Shown piece by piece: positions 24,599-33,512 of a stretch of 64,000 nt of DNA. The stretch covers positions 6,791,001-6,855,000 of the forward strand of contig NZ_CP149798.1 of assembly GCF_037940415.1 (NCBI RefSeq), written 5' to 3'. Both the position numbers and the translations under genes were made by a program. This DNA comes from Streptomyces sp. f51. Lineage in GTDB: Bacteria; Actinomycetota; Actinomycetes; Streptomycetales; Streptomycetaceae. A model generated the notes under the pieces. It did no database searches. It saw nothing but the letters and a program-made list of their open reading frames with translations, and was not told where the DNA came from. The number at the start of each line of letters is the position of its first letter. Position 1 is the first letter of the stretch.

Positions 24599-24870
24599 AC
24601 CAGCACGGGAGCCGCACCGGGACCCGCACGGGACCCGCGACCGAACCAGCAAGGGACTCGCGACGGAACCAGCACGCGAGCCGCGCCAGAACCAGTACGC
24701 GACCCGCGACCGAACCAGCACGCCAGCCGCACCGGAACCAGCACGCGAGCCGCGCCAGAAGCAGCAGGGGACCCGCGACGGAACCAGCAAGGGACCCGCG
24801 ACGGAACCAGCACGCGAGCCGCGCCTCAACCCGCGCGAGCCGCGCCTCAACCTGCGCGGGCCGCGACGGG
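24599..24870. repeat. Degenerate 23-bp minisatellite, ten full units plus two shorter ones
   Basis: Ten consecutive 23-bp units run from 24599 to 24828, each close to ACCAGCACGCGAGCC followed by GCGCCAGA; two 21-bp versions follow to 24870. Substitutions fall at a few fixed positions and produce unit subtypes. Since 23 is not a multiple of three, the frame shifts at each unit and no frame makes a sensible repeat protein; the apparent minus-strand ORFs show a 23-residue period simply because three units make 69 bp. It lies between two genes and directly after a terminator. No spacers are present, so it is not a CRISPR array. Confidence 0.9.
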
Positions 24871-24936
24871 AACGGGCCGGAACCCGCCAGGGGTCGGAAC
24901 CCGGCCGGGCCGGGCCCGGCCCGTGGTCGTGGCCGC

Positions 24937-25242
24937 TCAGTCGCGGCCGGACTTGTCCGGGGAGGGCCACACGCCCGTGGACCGTTCGATGGCCTTCGCG
25001 CCCGAGCGGTCCACCGCGCTGCGCACGACGGCGAAGATCGCGCCCTGGAGAGCGGCGGCGAGCAGCACCTCGCCCCAGCCCCGGTCCCGGTCCAGGGCGT
25101 CGGGAGCGTCCTCCTCATGACGTATCGCCATCCAGGTCTTCTGGAAGGCGACACCCGCGAGGGCACCTCCGGCCCAGCTCAGCACGAAGCCGATCGGCTT
25201 GTACGCCAGGGACAGTTTGCGCTTCTTCTGCTTGTTCGACAC
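24937..25242 (-). CDS. DUF4235 membrane protein
   Basis: A 101-residue protein with a basic N-terminus (MSNKQKKRK), a first helix YKPIGFVLSWAGGALAGVAF and a second helix around AALQGAIFAVVRS. This is the usual DUF4235 layout. Function unknown. AAGGAG lies before the ATG (complement of 25247-25252). Divergent from the CDF exporter. Confidence 0.85.
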   Translation of the reverse strand: MSNKQKKRKLSLAYKPIGFVLSWAGGALAGVAFQKTWMAIRHEEDAPDALDRDRGWGEVLLAAALQGAIFAVVRSAVDRSGAKAIERSTGVWPSPDKSGRD

Positions 25243-25390
25243 GAGGCTCCTTCTCCGCTCCGGAGGCCCCGGACCCGCGGCGGCCTCCTCCCTCCGGGTA
25301 CGGGTGCCCTGCGTGCCGCCCCCGTACCCCTCGGCCCGATTCTCCCGGCTTGCCCGGTGTGAGGTGCGGGCCCGAGGGAAACCGGCCGGT

Positions 25391-26488
25391 GTGACTGGTC
25401 AAGAGGCGACACAACCGGCGGAAGGGGCCGATCGCGCCGATCGTGCCCCGGCGGCGCGAGGGCGGCGGCGGAAGGACGACGGATCGGACGGCTCCGACAG
25501 CAGGACCAGGGTCACCGTGATCGTGGCGCTCGGCGCCAATCTGCTGATCGCCGTGGCCAAGGCGGTGGGCGGCCTGATCTCGGGATCGCCCGCGCTCCTC
25601 TCCGAGGCCGCGCACTCCGTGGCGGACAGCCTGAACGAGGTGTTCCTGCTGGCGGCGCTGCGCCGCAGCCGCCGTCCTGCCGACCGGCGGCACCCGTTCG
25701 GCTACGGCAAGGAACGGTTCTTCTGGTCACTGCTCGCGGCCGTCGGCATCTTCGTCATGGGCGGCTGCTTCTCCTTCTTCCAGGGCTTCGAGGCACTCCG
25801 CAACGGCGCCGACGAATCGTTCGGCGGCTATATGACGGGGATCGCGGTGCTCGTCGTGGCCCTGCTCGCGGAGGGCGCCTCGCTGCTGCGGGCCCTCGTC
25901 CAGGCCCGGGGCAAGGCGGGCGACGGCATGCGCGACCCGGCGCTGCGGACGGTCGTCGCCGAGGACGGCACCGCCGTGCTGGGCGTGACCCTCGCGATCG
26001 TCGGCATGGTGCTCCACATGGTCACGGGCCAGGTGGTGTGGGAGGCCTGCGCGTCCTTCGCCATCGGACTGCTGCTGGTGTGCATCGCCTTCTGGCTCGG
26101 CAGCGACGCCCGCGAACAGCTCATCGGGCGGGCCGTCGACGAGGAGCAGAGCGGCCGGATCCGCGAACTGCTGAAGGCGCAGCCCGAGATCGACAGCGTC
26201 GAGGCGCTGCTGACCATGGAGCTGGGCCTCGATTCCACCCTGGTGGCCGCCCGGATCGACCTGGTCCCCGGGCTCGACAGCGAGGAGGTCGAGGAGGTCG
26301 CCGTCCGCATCAAGCGCTCCGTCGCCCACACCTTCCCCGAGGCCGACCAGATCTTCCTCGACGTGACCGACGCGGGAGCGGCACGGGCCGCCGCGCGCCG
26401 CGGCGGGAGCGTGGCCGGCGACGTCTCCGAGACAGGCCGCCCGACGACGGGAAGCCCCGCCGCGACGGGGGAGCGCGGCGGGGCCTGA
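25391..26488 (+). CDS. Cation diffusion facilitator (CDF) metal exporter
   Basis: A 365-residue CDF protein with six helices and a C-terminal cytoplasmic domain. The TM2 metal site EAAHSVADSLNE (HxxxD pattern) and the HPFGYGKERFFWS signature are clear; TM5 carries EDGTAVLG. CDF proteins export Zn2+, Co2+, Mn2+ or Fe2+ by proton exchange. Start GTG 25391 is uncertain because its ribosome site is poor, and the first 45 residues are charged low-complexity. Confidence 0.87.
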   Translation: MTGQEATQPAEGADRADRAPAARGRRRKDDGSDGSDSRTRVTVIVALGANLLIAVAKAVGGLISGSPALLSEAAHSVADSLNEVFLLAALRRSRRPADRRHPFGYGKERFFWSLLAAVGIFVMGGCFSFFQGFEALRNGADESFGGYMTGIAVLVVALLAEGASLLRALVQARGKAGDGMRDPALRTVVAEDGTAVLGVTLAIVGMVLHMVTGQVVWEACASFAIGLLLVCIAFWLGSDAREQLIGRAVDEEQSGRIRELLKAQPEIDSVEALLTMELGLDSTLVAARIDLVPGLDSEEVEEVAVRIKRSVAHTFPEADQIFLDVTDAGAARAAARRGGSVAGDVSETGRPTTGSPAATGERGGA

Positions 26489-26576
26489 TCCGCGGGTGCC
26501 CGGTCTCGTCCGGTTCATGCGCACGTTCCCGCACACCGGTGTCGCGGACCACCCGGGAGTGCGGGGCGGAGCCGGA

Positions 26577-27020
26577 TCAGCCGGCGGGCTCCAGGACGAA
26601 GACGGGGATCACCCGGTCGGTCTTCTTCTGGTAGTCGGCGTACGGGGGATACGCGGCGACCGCCCGCTCCCACCACTGCTCCTTCTCCGCGCCCGTGATC
26701 TCCCGGGCCGTGAACTCCTTGCGCTCCGGCCCGTCCTGGAGCTCGACGCGGGGGTCGGAGGTGACGTTGTAATACCAGACCGGGTGCTTGGGGGCGCCGC
26801 CGAGCGACGCGACCACGGCGTACCGTCCGTCGTGCTCCACGCGCATCAGCGGGGTCTTGCGGATCTTGCCGCTCTTGGCACCGCGTGTCGTGAGAATGAT
26901 GACGGGCATCCCGGTGTCCATCAGGGTGTTCCCCTTGGTCCCGCCGGAACTCTCGTACAACTCCACCTGTTCCCGGACCCACTGCGTGGGGCTGGGCTCG
27001 TACTCGCCCTCAAGTGGCAT
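26577..27020 (-). CDS. DDN-family deazaflavin-dependent nitroreductase-like protein
   Basis: A 147-residue protein matching the F420-dependent DDN family: VREQVELYESSGG, GMPVIILTTRGAKSGKIRKTPLMRVEHDG (in two parts), YYNVTSDPRVELQDG and a final DRVIPVFVLEP. These enzymes use reduced F420 to reduce quinones or nitro compounds. ATG 27020 begins the conserved region. Confidence 0.88.
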   Translation of the reverse strand: MPLEGEYEPSPTQWVREQVELYESSGGTKGNTLMDTGMPVIILTTRGAKSGKIRKTPLMRVEHDGRYAVVASLGGAPKHPVWYYNVTSDPRVELQDGPERKEFTAREITGAEKEQWWERAVAAYPPYADYQKKTDRVIPVFVLEPAG

Positions 27021-27179
27021 GACTTCCGTCCCATCGTCGCGTCGGACTGGTCGTGTCTCGGCACGATTCAACACCAGGGCGGACGCGAATCTTCCGCACC
27101 GCGGCCCGTGTGGCCCGCCGCGCCGGGCCGATCCCCCGGTGGGGCGTACCCGGCGTGCACGGGCCACCGGTCCGGGTTC

Positions 27180-27812
27180 TCATGACGGTGCCACCAGGAT
27201 CCGTACGGCCAGCAGCATGATCACACCGCTCGACACGAGCCCCGTGACCAGCCGTCCCCGGTGCCCGGTCAGCGTCCGGCCGAGCAGGGCGCCGCCGCCG
27301 GCGATCAGGAGCTGCCAGCTCGCCGACGCGGCGAACGCGGCGAGGACGAACACCCCCTGTTCCAGCGGACGTACCGCCTCGGTCGTCCCGCTGCCGAGCA
27401 CCAGCGCGGCGAAGTAGACGACGGTGGTGGGGTTGAGCAGGGTGATGCCCAGCAGGGTCAGGTAGGCCCGGCCCGGGTGCGGTGGATCCTGTCCGGTCCG
27501 CTCGGCGAGCAGGCGTTCGCGGTACGTGCGGACCGCGCCGATCGAGCCCCGGACGGCCAGCACGGCGAGGACGAGCGCGGAGGCCCGGCTCAGCGGGAGC
27601 ATCACCGGCTGGAGCGCCGCGGCGAGGGCGGCGCCCCCGAGGGCCGCGGCCAGCGCGTACAGTCCGTCGGCCGTCGCGACGCCCAGCGCCGCCGAGGCGC
27701 CGATCCGCAGGGACGTACGGGCGGTGAGGGAGACGAGGTAGGTCGCGACCGCTCCGACGGGCATGGCGATGCCATAGCCCGCGAGAAGCCCCGCGACGAG
27801 CGCGGCGGTCAC
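27180..27812 (-). CDS. LysE/RhtB-family exporter
   Basis: A 210-residue protein with about six helices. The N-terminal GYGIAMPVGAVATYLV and the mid-protein LLGITLLNPTTVVYFAAL (the conserved NP in helix 4) are LysE signatures. The family exports amino acids and similar solutes. GTG 27812 overlaps the stop of an upstream 35-codon ORF (GTGA), so it may depend on translation of that ORF. Confidence 0.88.
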   Translation of the reverse strand: MTAALVAGLLAGYGIAMPVGAVATYLVSLTARTSLRIGASAALGVATADGLYALAAALGGAALAAALQPVMLPLSRASALVLAVLAVRGSIGAVRTYRERLLAERTGQDPPHPGRAYLTLLGITLLNPTTVVYFAALVLGSGTTEAVRPLEQGVFVLAAFAASASWQLLIAGGGALLGRTLTGHRGRLVTGLVSSGVIMLLAVRILVAPS

Positions 27813-27916
27813 GACCGGGGAAGCTCGGGCCTCCGGGGTCGGCCGGGCTGCTGCTGGACCCGCACCGGAAGGACGGTGGCGGAGGTCGGCGGCAGGAAGG
27901 CTTCGTTCGTGGACAT
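27809..27916 (-). CDS. Possible 35-aa leader or small protein coupled to LysE
   Basis: A 35-codon ORF starting MSTNEAF and ending PELPRS, rich in Pro, Gln and Arg. Its TGA overlaps the LysE GTG by 4 bp in the usual coupling arrangement. There is no Shine-Dalgarno sequence, so the message would be leaderless. It may be a real small protein, a regulatory leader peptide, or chance. Confidence 0.35.
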   Translation of the reverse strand: MSTNEAFLPPTSATVLPVRVQQQPGRPRRPELPRS

Positions 27917-28119
27917 GGGCAGATGTTCGGGGCGCGGGACGCGTCCGCGCAACCCGTTTTCGGAAGGGGGCTCCCGGGGAGTTCCGGCCACCGCGGGGCG
28001 GGCGGGGCGCCGGCCGGGTGCCGACGGGGCGCTGAACCCGGGGGGAACCGGAACCTCGCCCACCGCGCTTCGGCCAGTTCGCGCGGGCGGCTCATCTGGC
28101 CGAACTTCACGTGGCCGCA

Positions 28120-28138
28120 TAGATGCCTGGGGCATCTA
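28120..28138 (+). promoter_or_regulatory. Palindrome upstream of the P450 gene
   Basis: TAGATGCC-TGG-GGCATCTA, a perfect 8-3-8 palindrome 43 bp before the P450 start, in a good position for a repressor site. A looser pair AGTTCG/CGAACT (28076-28081/28101-28106) lies further upstream. Confidence 0.6.
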
Positions 28139-28180
28139 ATGAAGATCGGTAAGAGGGAACCGTCGCTTGCGAGGTCACTC

Positions 28181-29431
28181 ATGACAGAAACCCCCCTGAT
28201 CCGAGACGTCTCCGCGGACGTCGCCCCGGACACCGCTCCGGTCGCCTTCCCGCAGGACCGGACCTGCCCCTATCACCCGCCCGCCGCCTACGCGCCGCTG
28301 CGCGAGGGGCGTCCGCTCTCACGGCTCTCCCTCTTCGACGGGCGGGTCGTCTGGGTGGTCACCGGGCACGGCGCGGCCCGTGAACTGCTCGCCGATCCAC
28401 GGCTGTCCACGGACCGCACACGGCCGGAGTTCCCCGCGGTCACCGAGCGGTTCGCGGCGGCGCGGAACCGCAGGATCGCGCTCCTCGGCGTCGACGACCC
28501 CGAGCATCACGTCCAACGCCGCATGCTGGTACCGAGTTTCACCCTCAAACGGATCGGCGCGCTGCGCCCCGGCATCCAGGAGACCGTCGACCGGCTGCTC
28601 GACCGCATGGACCGGCAGGGCCCGCCCGCCGAGCTGGTGAACGACTTCGCGCTGCCCGTGCCCTCCATGGTGATCTGCGCGCTCCTCGGAGTGCCCTACG
28701 GCGACCACGCGTTCTTCGAGGCGCAGTCCCGCCGGCTGCTGCGGGGCCCGGCCGCCGCCGACATCGAGGACGCGCGCGACCAACTGGACGCCTACTTCGG
28801 CGCGTTGATCGACCGCAAGGAGAAGGACCCGGGGGAGGGGCTCCTCGACGAACTCATCCGCGACCAGTTGCGCGAGGGGAGGGTGGATCGGGAGGAACTG
28901 GTCTCGCTGGCGACGATCCTGCTCGTCGCCGGGCACGAGACGACGGCGAACATGATCTCGCTGGGCACGTTCACCCTGCTCCGGCATCCGGAACAGCTCG
29001 CGGAGCTGCGGGCCGAACCGGCTCTGATGCCCGCCGCCGTCGAGGAGTTGCTGCGGTTCCTGTCCATCGCGGACGGGCTGCTGCGGGTCGCGGACCAGGA
29101 CATCGAGATCGCCGGAACGACGATCCGGGAGGGCGAGGGAGTCGTCTTCTCCACGTCGGTCATCAACCGTGACGAGGGAGCCTTCCCCGAGCCGGACACG
29201 CTGGACTGGCGGCGCTCGGCCCGGCACGCCTCGGCCCGCCACCACGTCGCGTTCGGCTTCGGAGTCCACCAGTGCCTCGGCCAGAACCTGGCCCGCGCGG
29301 AGATGGAGATCGCGCTGCGCTCGCTCTTCGACCGTTTCCCCGGCCTGCGGCTCGCCGTCCCGGCCGACACCGTGCCGTTCAAGCCCGGAGACACGATCCA
29401 GGGGATGCTCGAACTCCCCGTGACCTGGTGA
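28181..29431 (+). CDS. Cytochrome P450, CYP105-like
   Basis: A 416-residue soluble P450. Motifs: I-helix oxygen site LLVAGHETTANM, K-helix ExxR in EELLRFL, and heme loop FGFGVHQCLGQNLAR with the axial Cys. The N-terminal CPYHPP region and overall pattern resemble the xenobiotic-oxidising CYP105 family of Streptomyces. It is followed 14 bp later by its own ferredoxin gene, as in soy-type operons. ATG 28181 has GAGG upstream. Palindrome at 28120-28138 suggests repressor control. Confidence 0.92.
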   Translation: MTETPLIRDVSADVAPDTAPVAFPQDRTCPYHPPAAYAPLREGRPLSRLSLFDGRVVWVVTGHGAARELLADPRLSTDRTRPEFPAVTERFAAARNRRIALLGVDDPEHHVQRRMLVPSFTLKRIGALRPGIQETVDRLLDRMDRQGPPAELVNDFALPVPSMVICALLGVPYGDHAFFEAQSRRLLRGPAAADIEDARDQLDAYFGALIDRKEKDPGEGLLDELIRDQLREGRVDREELVSLATILLVAGHETTANMISLGTFTLLRHPEQLAELRAEPALMPAAVEELLRFLSIADGLLRVADQDIEIAGTTIREGEGVVFSTSVINRDEGAFPEPDTLDWRRSARHASARHHVAFGFGVHQCLGQNLARAEMEIALRSLFDRFPGLRLAVPADTVPFKPGDTIQGMLELPVTW

Positions 29432-29445
29432 GGGGGCGCGCGGCC

Positions 29446-29649
29446 ATGGGCACCGGAATCACGATCGACAAGGACGTCTGCATCGGCGCGGGCCAGTGCG
29501 CCCTCGCCGCTCCGGGAGTCTTCACCCAGGACGACGACGGATACAGCACGCTGTTGCCGGGCCACGCGGAGAACGGCGGCGACCCGATGCTGGGGGTGGC
29601 GGCGCGGGCCTGTCCGGTGGGGGCGATCACGGTGACGGATCCTCACTAG
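29446..29649 (+). CDS. 3Fe-4S ferredoxin partner of the P450
   Basis: A 67-residue ferredoxin. Cysteines are in CIGAGQC and RACPVGAI; a small residue replaces the usual fourth ligand, the pattern of 3Fe-4S (or labile 4Fe-4S) ferredoxins that feed electrons to actinobacterial P450s. It starts 14 bp after the P450 stop. No ferredoxin reductase gene is nearby. Confidence 0.9.
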   Translation: MGTGITIDKDVCIGAGQCALAAPGVFTQDDDGYSTLLPGHAENGGDPMLGVAARACPVGAITVTDPH

Positions 29650-29707
29650 GCCCTGGAGTGCGGGCACTCGAACGGTGAGCGCGCTCCGGTCCCCGGCGTC
29701 CGCCGGG

Positions 29708-30145
29708 TCACGGGGTGGCGGAGAGCTGTTCGCGGAGCCACGCGGGATCGGGGTTGGTGTGGGGCCGGCCGTCCACGACGACGGTCGGCACCGTCTCGTC
29801 GCCGCCGTTCACCGCCCTGACCGCCGCGGCTCCCGCCGGGTCGCGCCAGATGTCGACCCAGTGCACCCGACGGGCCCTGAGGCCCAGCCGGACGCGCAGG
29901 CGCAGACAGTACGCGCAGCCCGGCCTCCAGTAGACGACCGGCCGGCCGTCGACCGCGCTGCGCCGCTCCGCCTCAAGGGTGCTGATCGACTTCGGGAAGA
30001 CCAGGGGCGAGTTCACGGCCGCGAGCAGCCCGAACACCAGCAGGAGCGCCGCGCCCGCACCGAGGTTCCCGTCGACGAACAGCCGCGTCGCGGCGATCGC
30101 GCCGCACACCGCGAGCAGGAGCGGAAGGATCCAGGCGCGCATCAT
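29708..30145 (-). CDS. Glutaredoxin-like protein with N-terminal membrane helices
   Basis: A 145-residue protein. Two hydrophobic segments (about 5-22 and 29-48) precede a glutaredoxin/mycoredoxin-like domain with the CAYC active site (YWRPGCAYCLRLR) and the cis-Pro region TVPTVVVDG. It probably reduces disulphides at the membrane. Start is uncertain (ATG 30145 or 30142). No ribosome site is visible, but TAGCCT 8-13 bp upstream could be a -10 box of a leaderless mRNA. Confidence 0.82.
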   Translation of the reverse strand: MMRAWILPLLLAVCGAIAATRLFVDGNLGAGAALLLVFGLLAAVNSPLVFPKSISTLEAERRSAVDGRPVVYWRPGCAYCLRLRVRLGLRARRVHWVDIWRDPAGAAAVRAVNGGDETVPTVVVDGRPHTNPDPAWLREQLSATP

Positions 30146-30333
30146 GAGGACGCAGGCTACCAACGTGCCGCGAGCCTCCCGTGGGGAGCCGGGAGGTGCG
30201 GCGGGCTGCGTACGGCGGAGGCACGGCGGGCCCGAGCGGGGCCGTCACCCGGGGGATCCGGAACCCACAGGGACACCATGCACCAGGAACCGGCCACACC
30301 GATAGATCATGGCCGGAACTATTCCACCGCGGC

Positions 30334-32184
30334 TCACGGCCTCCGGAACAACGTCATCGAGTGGCCCACCTCGTCGATCCGCCTGCTCGTCGTGAGCAGC
30401 GCCTTCAAGCGGGCGTCGGCCTTGTCGATCGCGGTGTCGGACACGGCCAGCAGCCCGTGCACCCGGTCCGCGGGGACCGTGCGGGGGTCGGTCGCGTCGA
30501 TGCCGTACGCGGACGGAACGCCCGCGCCCTTGTAGACGAGCCACACCTTGTCGTGCGGGTAGCGGCTCTCCAGACGGTCGGCGAGCCGGCCCAGGTCCTG
30601 GCCCCAGTCGACGTTCGAGTCGTGCAGACGCAGATACGTCTTGTCCGGACCGCCGAACGCCTCGTTCGAGTACGGCAGGTAGTACGGGTAGGCCAGCAGC
30701 GAGCTGACGGCGACGAACAGCACCAGCGCCGCCGTCACGGTCACGGACCGCTCGGACCAGGACCGCCGCAGGGCGCCGACCCGCCCCGGCCAGGATCGTC
30801 GCGCCGCCTGCGCCTCCGCCTGGGCGGGCGGCTGTGCCTGCGCCTGGGCGGGCGGCTGTGCCTGCGCCCGGGCGGGCCGGTGCCCGCGCACCGCGACCGT
30901 GCAGCCCGCCGCGACCGCCAGGAACACCGGTATGAACAGGGCGTAGCGCACGCCGAGGTCGCGGGAGCCCGTCATCGCCGAGGCAAGGAGCAGCAGCGGC
31001 GGGATGAGGAGGTAGGGGGCCACGGGGCGCAGCCGGCGTACGGTCAGCAGGGTGAGCGAACCGGCCGTCCACAGGGCCGTCATGCCGAGCGGGGTCTTCA
31101 CCAGCAGCGCGGCCGGCAGGTAGTACCAGAGCGATCCCCGGTAGAGCCGGCCGAACAGGAACCCCTGCCAGCTCGCGTTCTCGAAGCCGAACTGGACCCG
31201 CATCCCGTCCCGGTAGGGCCTCGGCACGGGCAGGTGGTCGATGACGAACGCGCGCAGTCCGTGGACGGCCGGGAGATCCGCGGGCGCCGCCCAGCGCAGC
31301 CGGGGGTCGACGGCCAGATACGTCGCCCACACCACGGCGACGACCACCACGGCCATCCCGGCGGCGGCCGCGGCGCCGAGCCCGAGCAGCCGGGCCCCGC
31401 GCGCCCGGGTGTCCTCCTCCGGGCCCGTGCCGCGGGCGGAGCGGCCCGCGTGCCACACGGAGGCGACCGCGAGGAGCAGCACCACCGGTATCGCCGGCAG
31501 CATGCTCATCTTCGTCGCCACCGCGGCGCCGAGCGCCGTCGCGGACAGGGGCAGATACAGCGCTGGCCGTCGCCTGGCCCGCCACACCAGCCACACCGAG
31601 GTCAGCAGAAAACCCGTCGCGGGCACGTCGAGCGTGGCCAGTGAGCCGTGGGCGATGACGTCGGGGGAGAACGCGTAGAGCGCGAGGGCCGTCAACGCGC
31701 CGGTGCGGCCCGCGAGTTCACGGGCGAAGGCGAGGACGACCAGGCCGAACAGCAGCGTCAGGACGATCACGGGCAGCCGTGCCCACAGCATCACCCGCCA
31801 GGGATCGTTGCCCGACTCGTACAGGACGTGCCGCCCGAGTTCGGTCTGATCGCCCCGGAAGGCGGGGTCGAGGTGCGGGTGGGCGAACAGCATCCCGGCC
31901 CCGATGATCAGCTTGCCCAGCGGCGGATGCTCGGGGTTGTAGCTCAGGTCGTGCTGCTGGACGTAGACCGTCGCGGTGCCCACGTACACGGGCTCGTCGA
32001 TCGTCGGAGTCTGCTCCACGGCCGTACTGACCATGGCGGCGGCCATCTGGACCAGCAGCAGCGCCACGGCCACGACGAACACGGCCCGCCTGTGCGGCCG
32101 CAGGCGTCCGAGGAGCGTGTGCGGTTCCACCGCGCCGTTCACGGGCACGTGCTCGGCGTGCCTGCTGGCCAGGAATGTCGGCAT
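30334..32184 (-). CDS. GT39-type integral membrane glycosyltransferase
   Basis: A 616-residue protein with about a dozen helices. The first extracytoplasmic loop holds PTIDEPVYVG and NPEHPPLGKLI, where the acidic residues match the catalytic DE-type motif of GT39/ArnT-like enzymes using polyprenyl-phosphate sugars. A late loop carries NVDWGQDLGRLADRL, seen in this family in actinobacteria. It may mannosylate exported proteins or lipids. A cytoplasmic-side insert has eight-residue AQAQPPAQ repeats. Confidence 0.82.
   Translation of the reverse strand: MPTFLASRHAEHVPVNGAVEPHTLLGRLRPHRRAVFVVAVALLLVQMAAAMVSTAVEQTPTIDEPVYVGTATVYVQQHDLSYNPEHPPLGKLIIGAGMLFAHPHLDPAFRGDQTELGRHVLYESGNDPWRVMLWARLPVIVLTLLFGLVVLAFARELAGRTGALTALALYAFSPDVIAHGSLATLDVPATGFLLTSVWLVWRARRRPALYLPLSATALGAAVATKMSMLPAIPVVLLLAVASVWHAGRSARGTGPEEDTRARGARLLGLGAAAAAGMAVVVVAVVWATYLAVDPRLRWAAPADLPAVHGLRAFVIDHLPVPRPYRDGMRVQFGFENASWQGFLFGRLYRGSLWYYLPAALLVKTPLGMTALWTAGSLTLLTVRRLRPVAPYLLIPPLLLLASAMTGSRDLGVRYALFIPVFLAVAAGCTVAVRGHRPARAQAQPPAQAQAQPPAQAEAQAARRSWPGRVGALRRSWSERSVTVTAALVLFVAVSSLLAYPYYLPYSNEAFGGPDKTYLRLHDSNVDWGQDLGRLADRLESRYPHDKVWLVYKGAGVPSAYGIDATDPRTVPADRVHGLLAVSDTAIDKADARLKALLTTSRRIDEVGHSMTLFRRP
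30818..30880. repeat. 24-bp in-frame tandem repeat inside the GT39 gene
   Basis: Units start at 30818, 30842 and 30866 (last one partial and diverged), encoding AQAQPPAQ on the minus strand. The unit length keeps the frame, so copy number could vary without breaking the gene. Confidence 0.75.
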
Positions 32185-32252
32185 GCCCTTTGTTACGTCC
32201 GCTCCGTGCGTGCCTGCTCATCGGGCGGCCCGCGGATTCGGGTACGCGCCGA

Positions 32253-32281
32253 GGCGCCGGCCGGAAGATCCGGCCGGCGCC
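32253..32281. terminator. Strong hairpin, 13-bp stem with 3-nt loop
   Basis: Perfect repeat 32253-32265/32269-32281 between the HdeD-like gene and the GT39 gene, both on the minus strand; probably ends the HdeD transcript about 110 bp past its stop. Confidence 0.6.
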
Positions 32282-32389
32282 CGGCAGGGGAGTCACGAGT
32301 ATGCCCGGCCTTCCGCACAACTCGAGGAATCGTGGGCGGCGGTGTGCGTCCGGCCGGGCGGGCTCGGACTCCTCCGTTCCGGCCCCGCC

Positions 32390-33052
32390 TCAGTAGGGGG
32401 AGGCCGGGTCACGTGGCCCGGCGGAGACCGCCCGGCGCAGGGCGGCCCGCCAGGCGAAGGCCACGGCGAGTTCGACCAGTCCGATCAGGACCATCCACAG
32501 ACCGAGCAGCCGGGTCAGGGCACGGGCCGACTCGGTCGGCAGGGCGAGGACCACGATGCCCGCGATGACGCCGATCGCCGCCCCGCACAGCACGAAGCCG
32601 CGGTGCGGCAGATCCCTGGCGGCGAGCGCGGTGTACGCGGTCAGCACGCCGGAGACGAGCCAGACGATCCCGAGGATCAGGGAGAGGGCGGCGATCGTCT
32701 GCATCGGGTGGCGCAGGCACAGGACGCCCGCCAGGACGTAGAGCACCGAGATCAGCAGCGTGGCGAACCGGTTGCCCTGCTCGCGGTGGCCGAAGACGGA
32801 CACGAACCGGAACACGCCGATCACCAGCAGATAGAGCCCGAGGAGCACCGCGAGGACGTGCAGGGTCTCCTCCGGCCAGACCAGCACCAGGATGCCGGGG
32901 ATCAGCGTCGCGACGGCCGAGCCGAGGAGCCAGGTCCAGGAGGCGCCGACGCGGTCCAGCAGCACCACGGGGTCGCCCGGGGGCGCGGACGCGGGGCCGC
33001 CGGGCCCGGATACCGGTCCGGTGTGCGGTGCCGAACCATGCGATTCCGTCAT
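32390..33052 (-). CDS. HdeD/DUF308-family membrane protein
   Basis: A 220-residue protein with six helices in three similar pairs, as in HdeD: WLLGSAVATLIPGILVLVWPEETL, then YLLVIGVFRFVSVF, LYVLAGVLCLRHP and LLGLWMVLIGLVELAVAF. HdeD proteins are tied to acid stress in enterobacteria; the role in actinobacteria is unknown. GAGGAGG precedes the ATG. Confidence 0.85.
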   Translation of the reverse strand: MTESHGSAPHTGPVSGPGGPASAPPGDPVVLLDRVGASWTWLLGSAVATLIPGILVLVWPEETLHVLAVLLGLYLLVIGVFRFVSVFGHREQGNRFATLLISVLYVLAGVLCLRHPMQTIAALSLILGIVWLVSGVLTAYTALAARDLPHRGFVLCGAAIGVIAGIVVLALPTESARALTRLLGLWMVLIGLVELAVAFAWRAALRRAVSAGPRDPASPY

Positions 33053-33186
33053 GGTTCCTCCTCACGCGGTCGAGCGGCCCGGTCGCGGACCGCCGACGGG
33101 ACGGTGGGTGGATTCCCGGCATCCACGCTCCCGTGCGCGGGCCTTCGGCGGCTCACCCCCGACGGGTGATCCTCGGGTCCCGGTGG

Positions 33187-33384
33187 CTACCCGGGCAGTT
33201 GGCGCATCTCCACCACGCGCAGTCCGAGCGACCGGCAGCGGGCCAGCAGGCCGTAGAGATGGGCGTCGTCGACGACCGGGCCGAACAGGATGGTCTGGCC
33301 GGAGATCAGCACGTGGTCCATCTCCGGGAACGCCTCGGAAAGCGTCTCCGACAGATGTCCCTCGACGCGGATCTCGTACTGCAT
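33187..33384 (-). CDS. Small conserved protein (65 aa)
   Basis: A 65-residue acidic protein (MQYEIRVEGHLSETL... DHVLISGQTILFG) with the look of a small alpha/beta fold. It resembles short hypothetical proteins of Streptomyces of unknown role. GGGGAG sits 6 bp before the ATG, and codon bias is strong. It lies just downstream of the DHA2 exporter on the same strand. Confidence 0.65.
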   Translation of the reverse strand: MQYEIRVEGHLSETLSEAFPEMDHVLISGQTILFGPVVDDAHLYGLLARCRSLGLRVVEMRQLPG

Positions 33385-33512
33385 GCGGGGCTCCCCGGCG
33401 GGTGGCCCGGGATGGGCGGACGCCACCCGTCCCCACGATCATCCGCCCGCGCGACCCGGCCGCCCTCACCCGCAAAAGGTGAACCTGGGCCCGCGGCGCC
33501 CTCCCCCCTTGC

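Noticed and set aside
24599..24870. CRISPR array
   Set aside because: Units are directly adjacent with no spacers, and no cas genes are near.
24493..25166. Minus-strand reading frames with 23-residue repeats across the minisatellite
   Set aside because: All frames show the same period because three 23-bp units equal 69 bp; no ribosome site, no family match.
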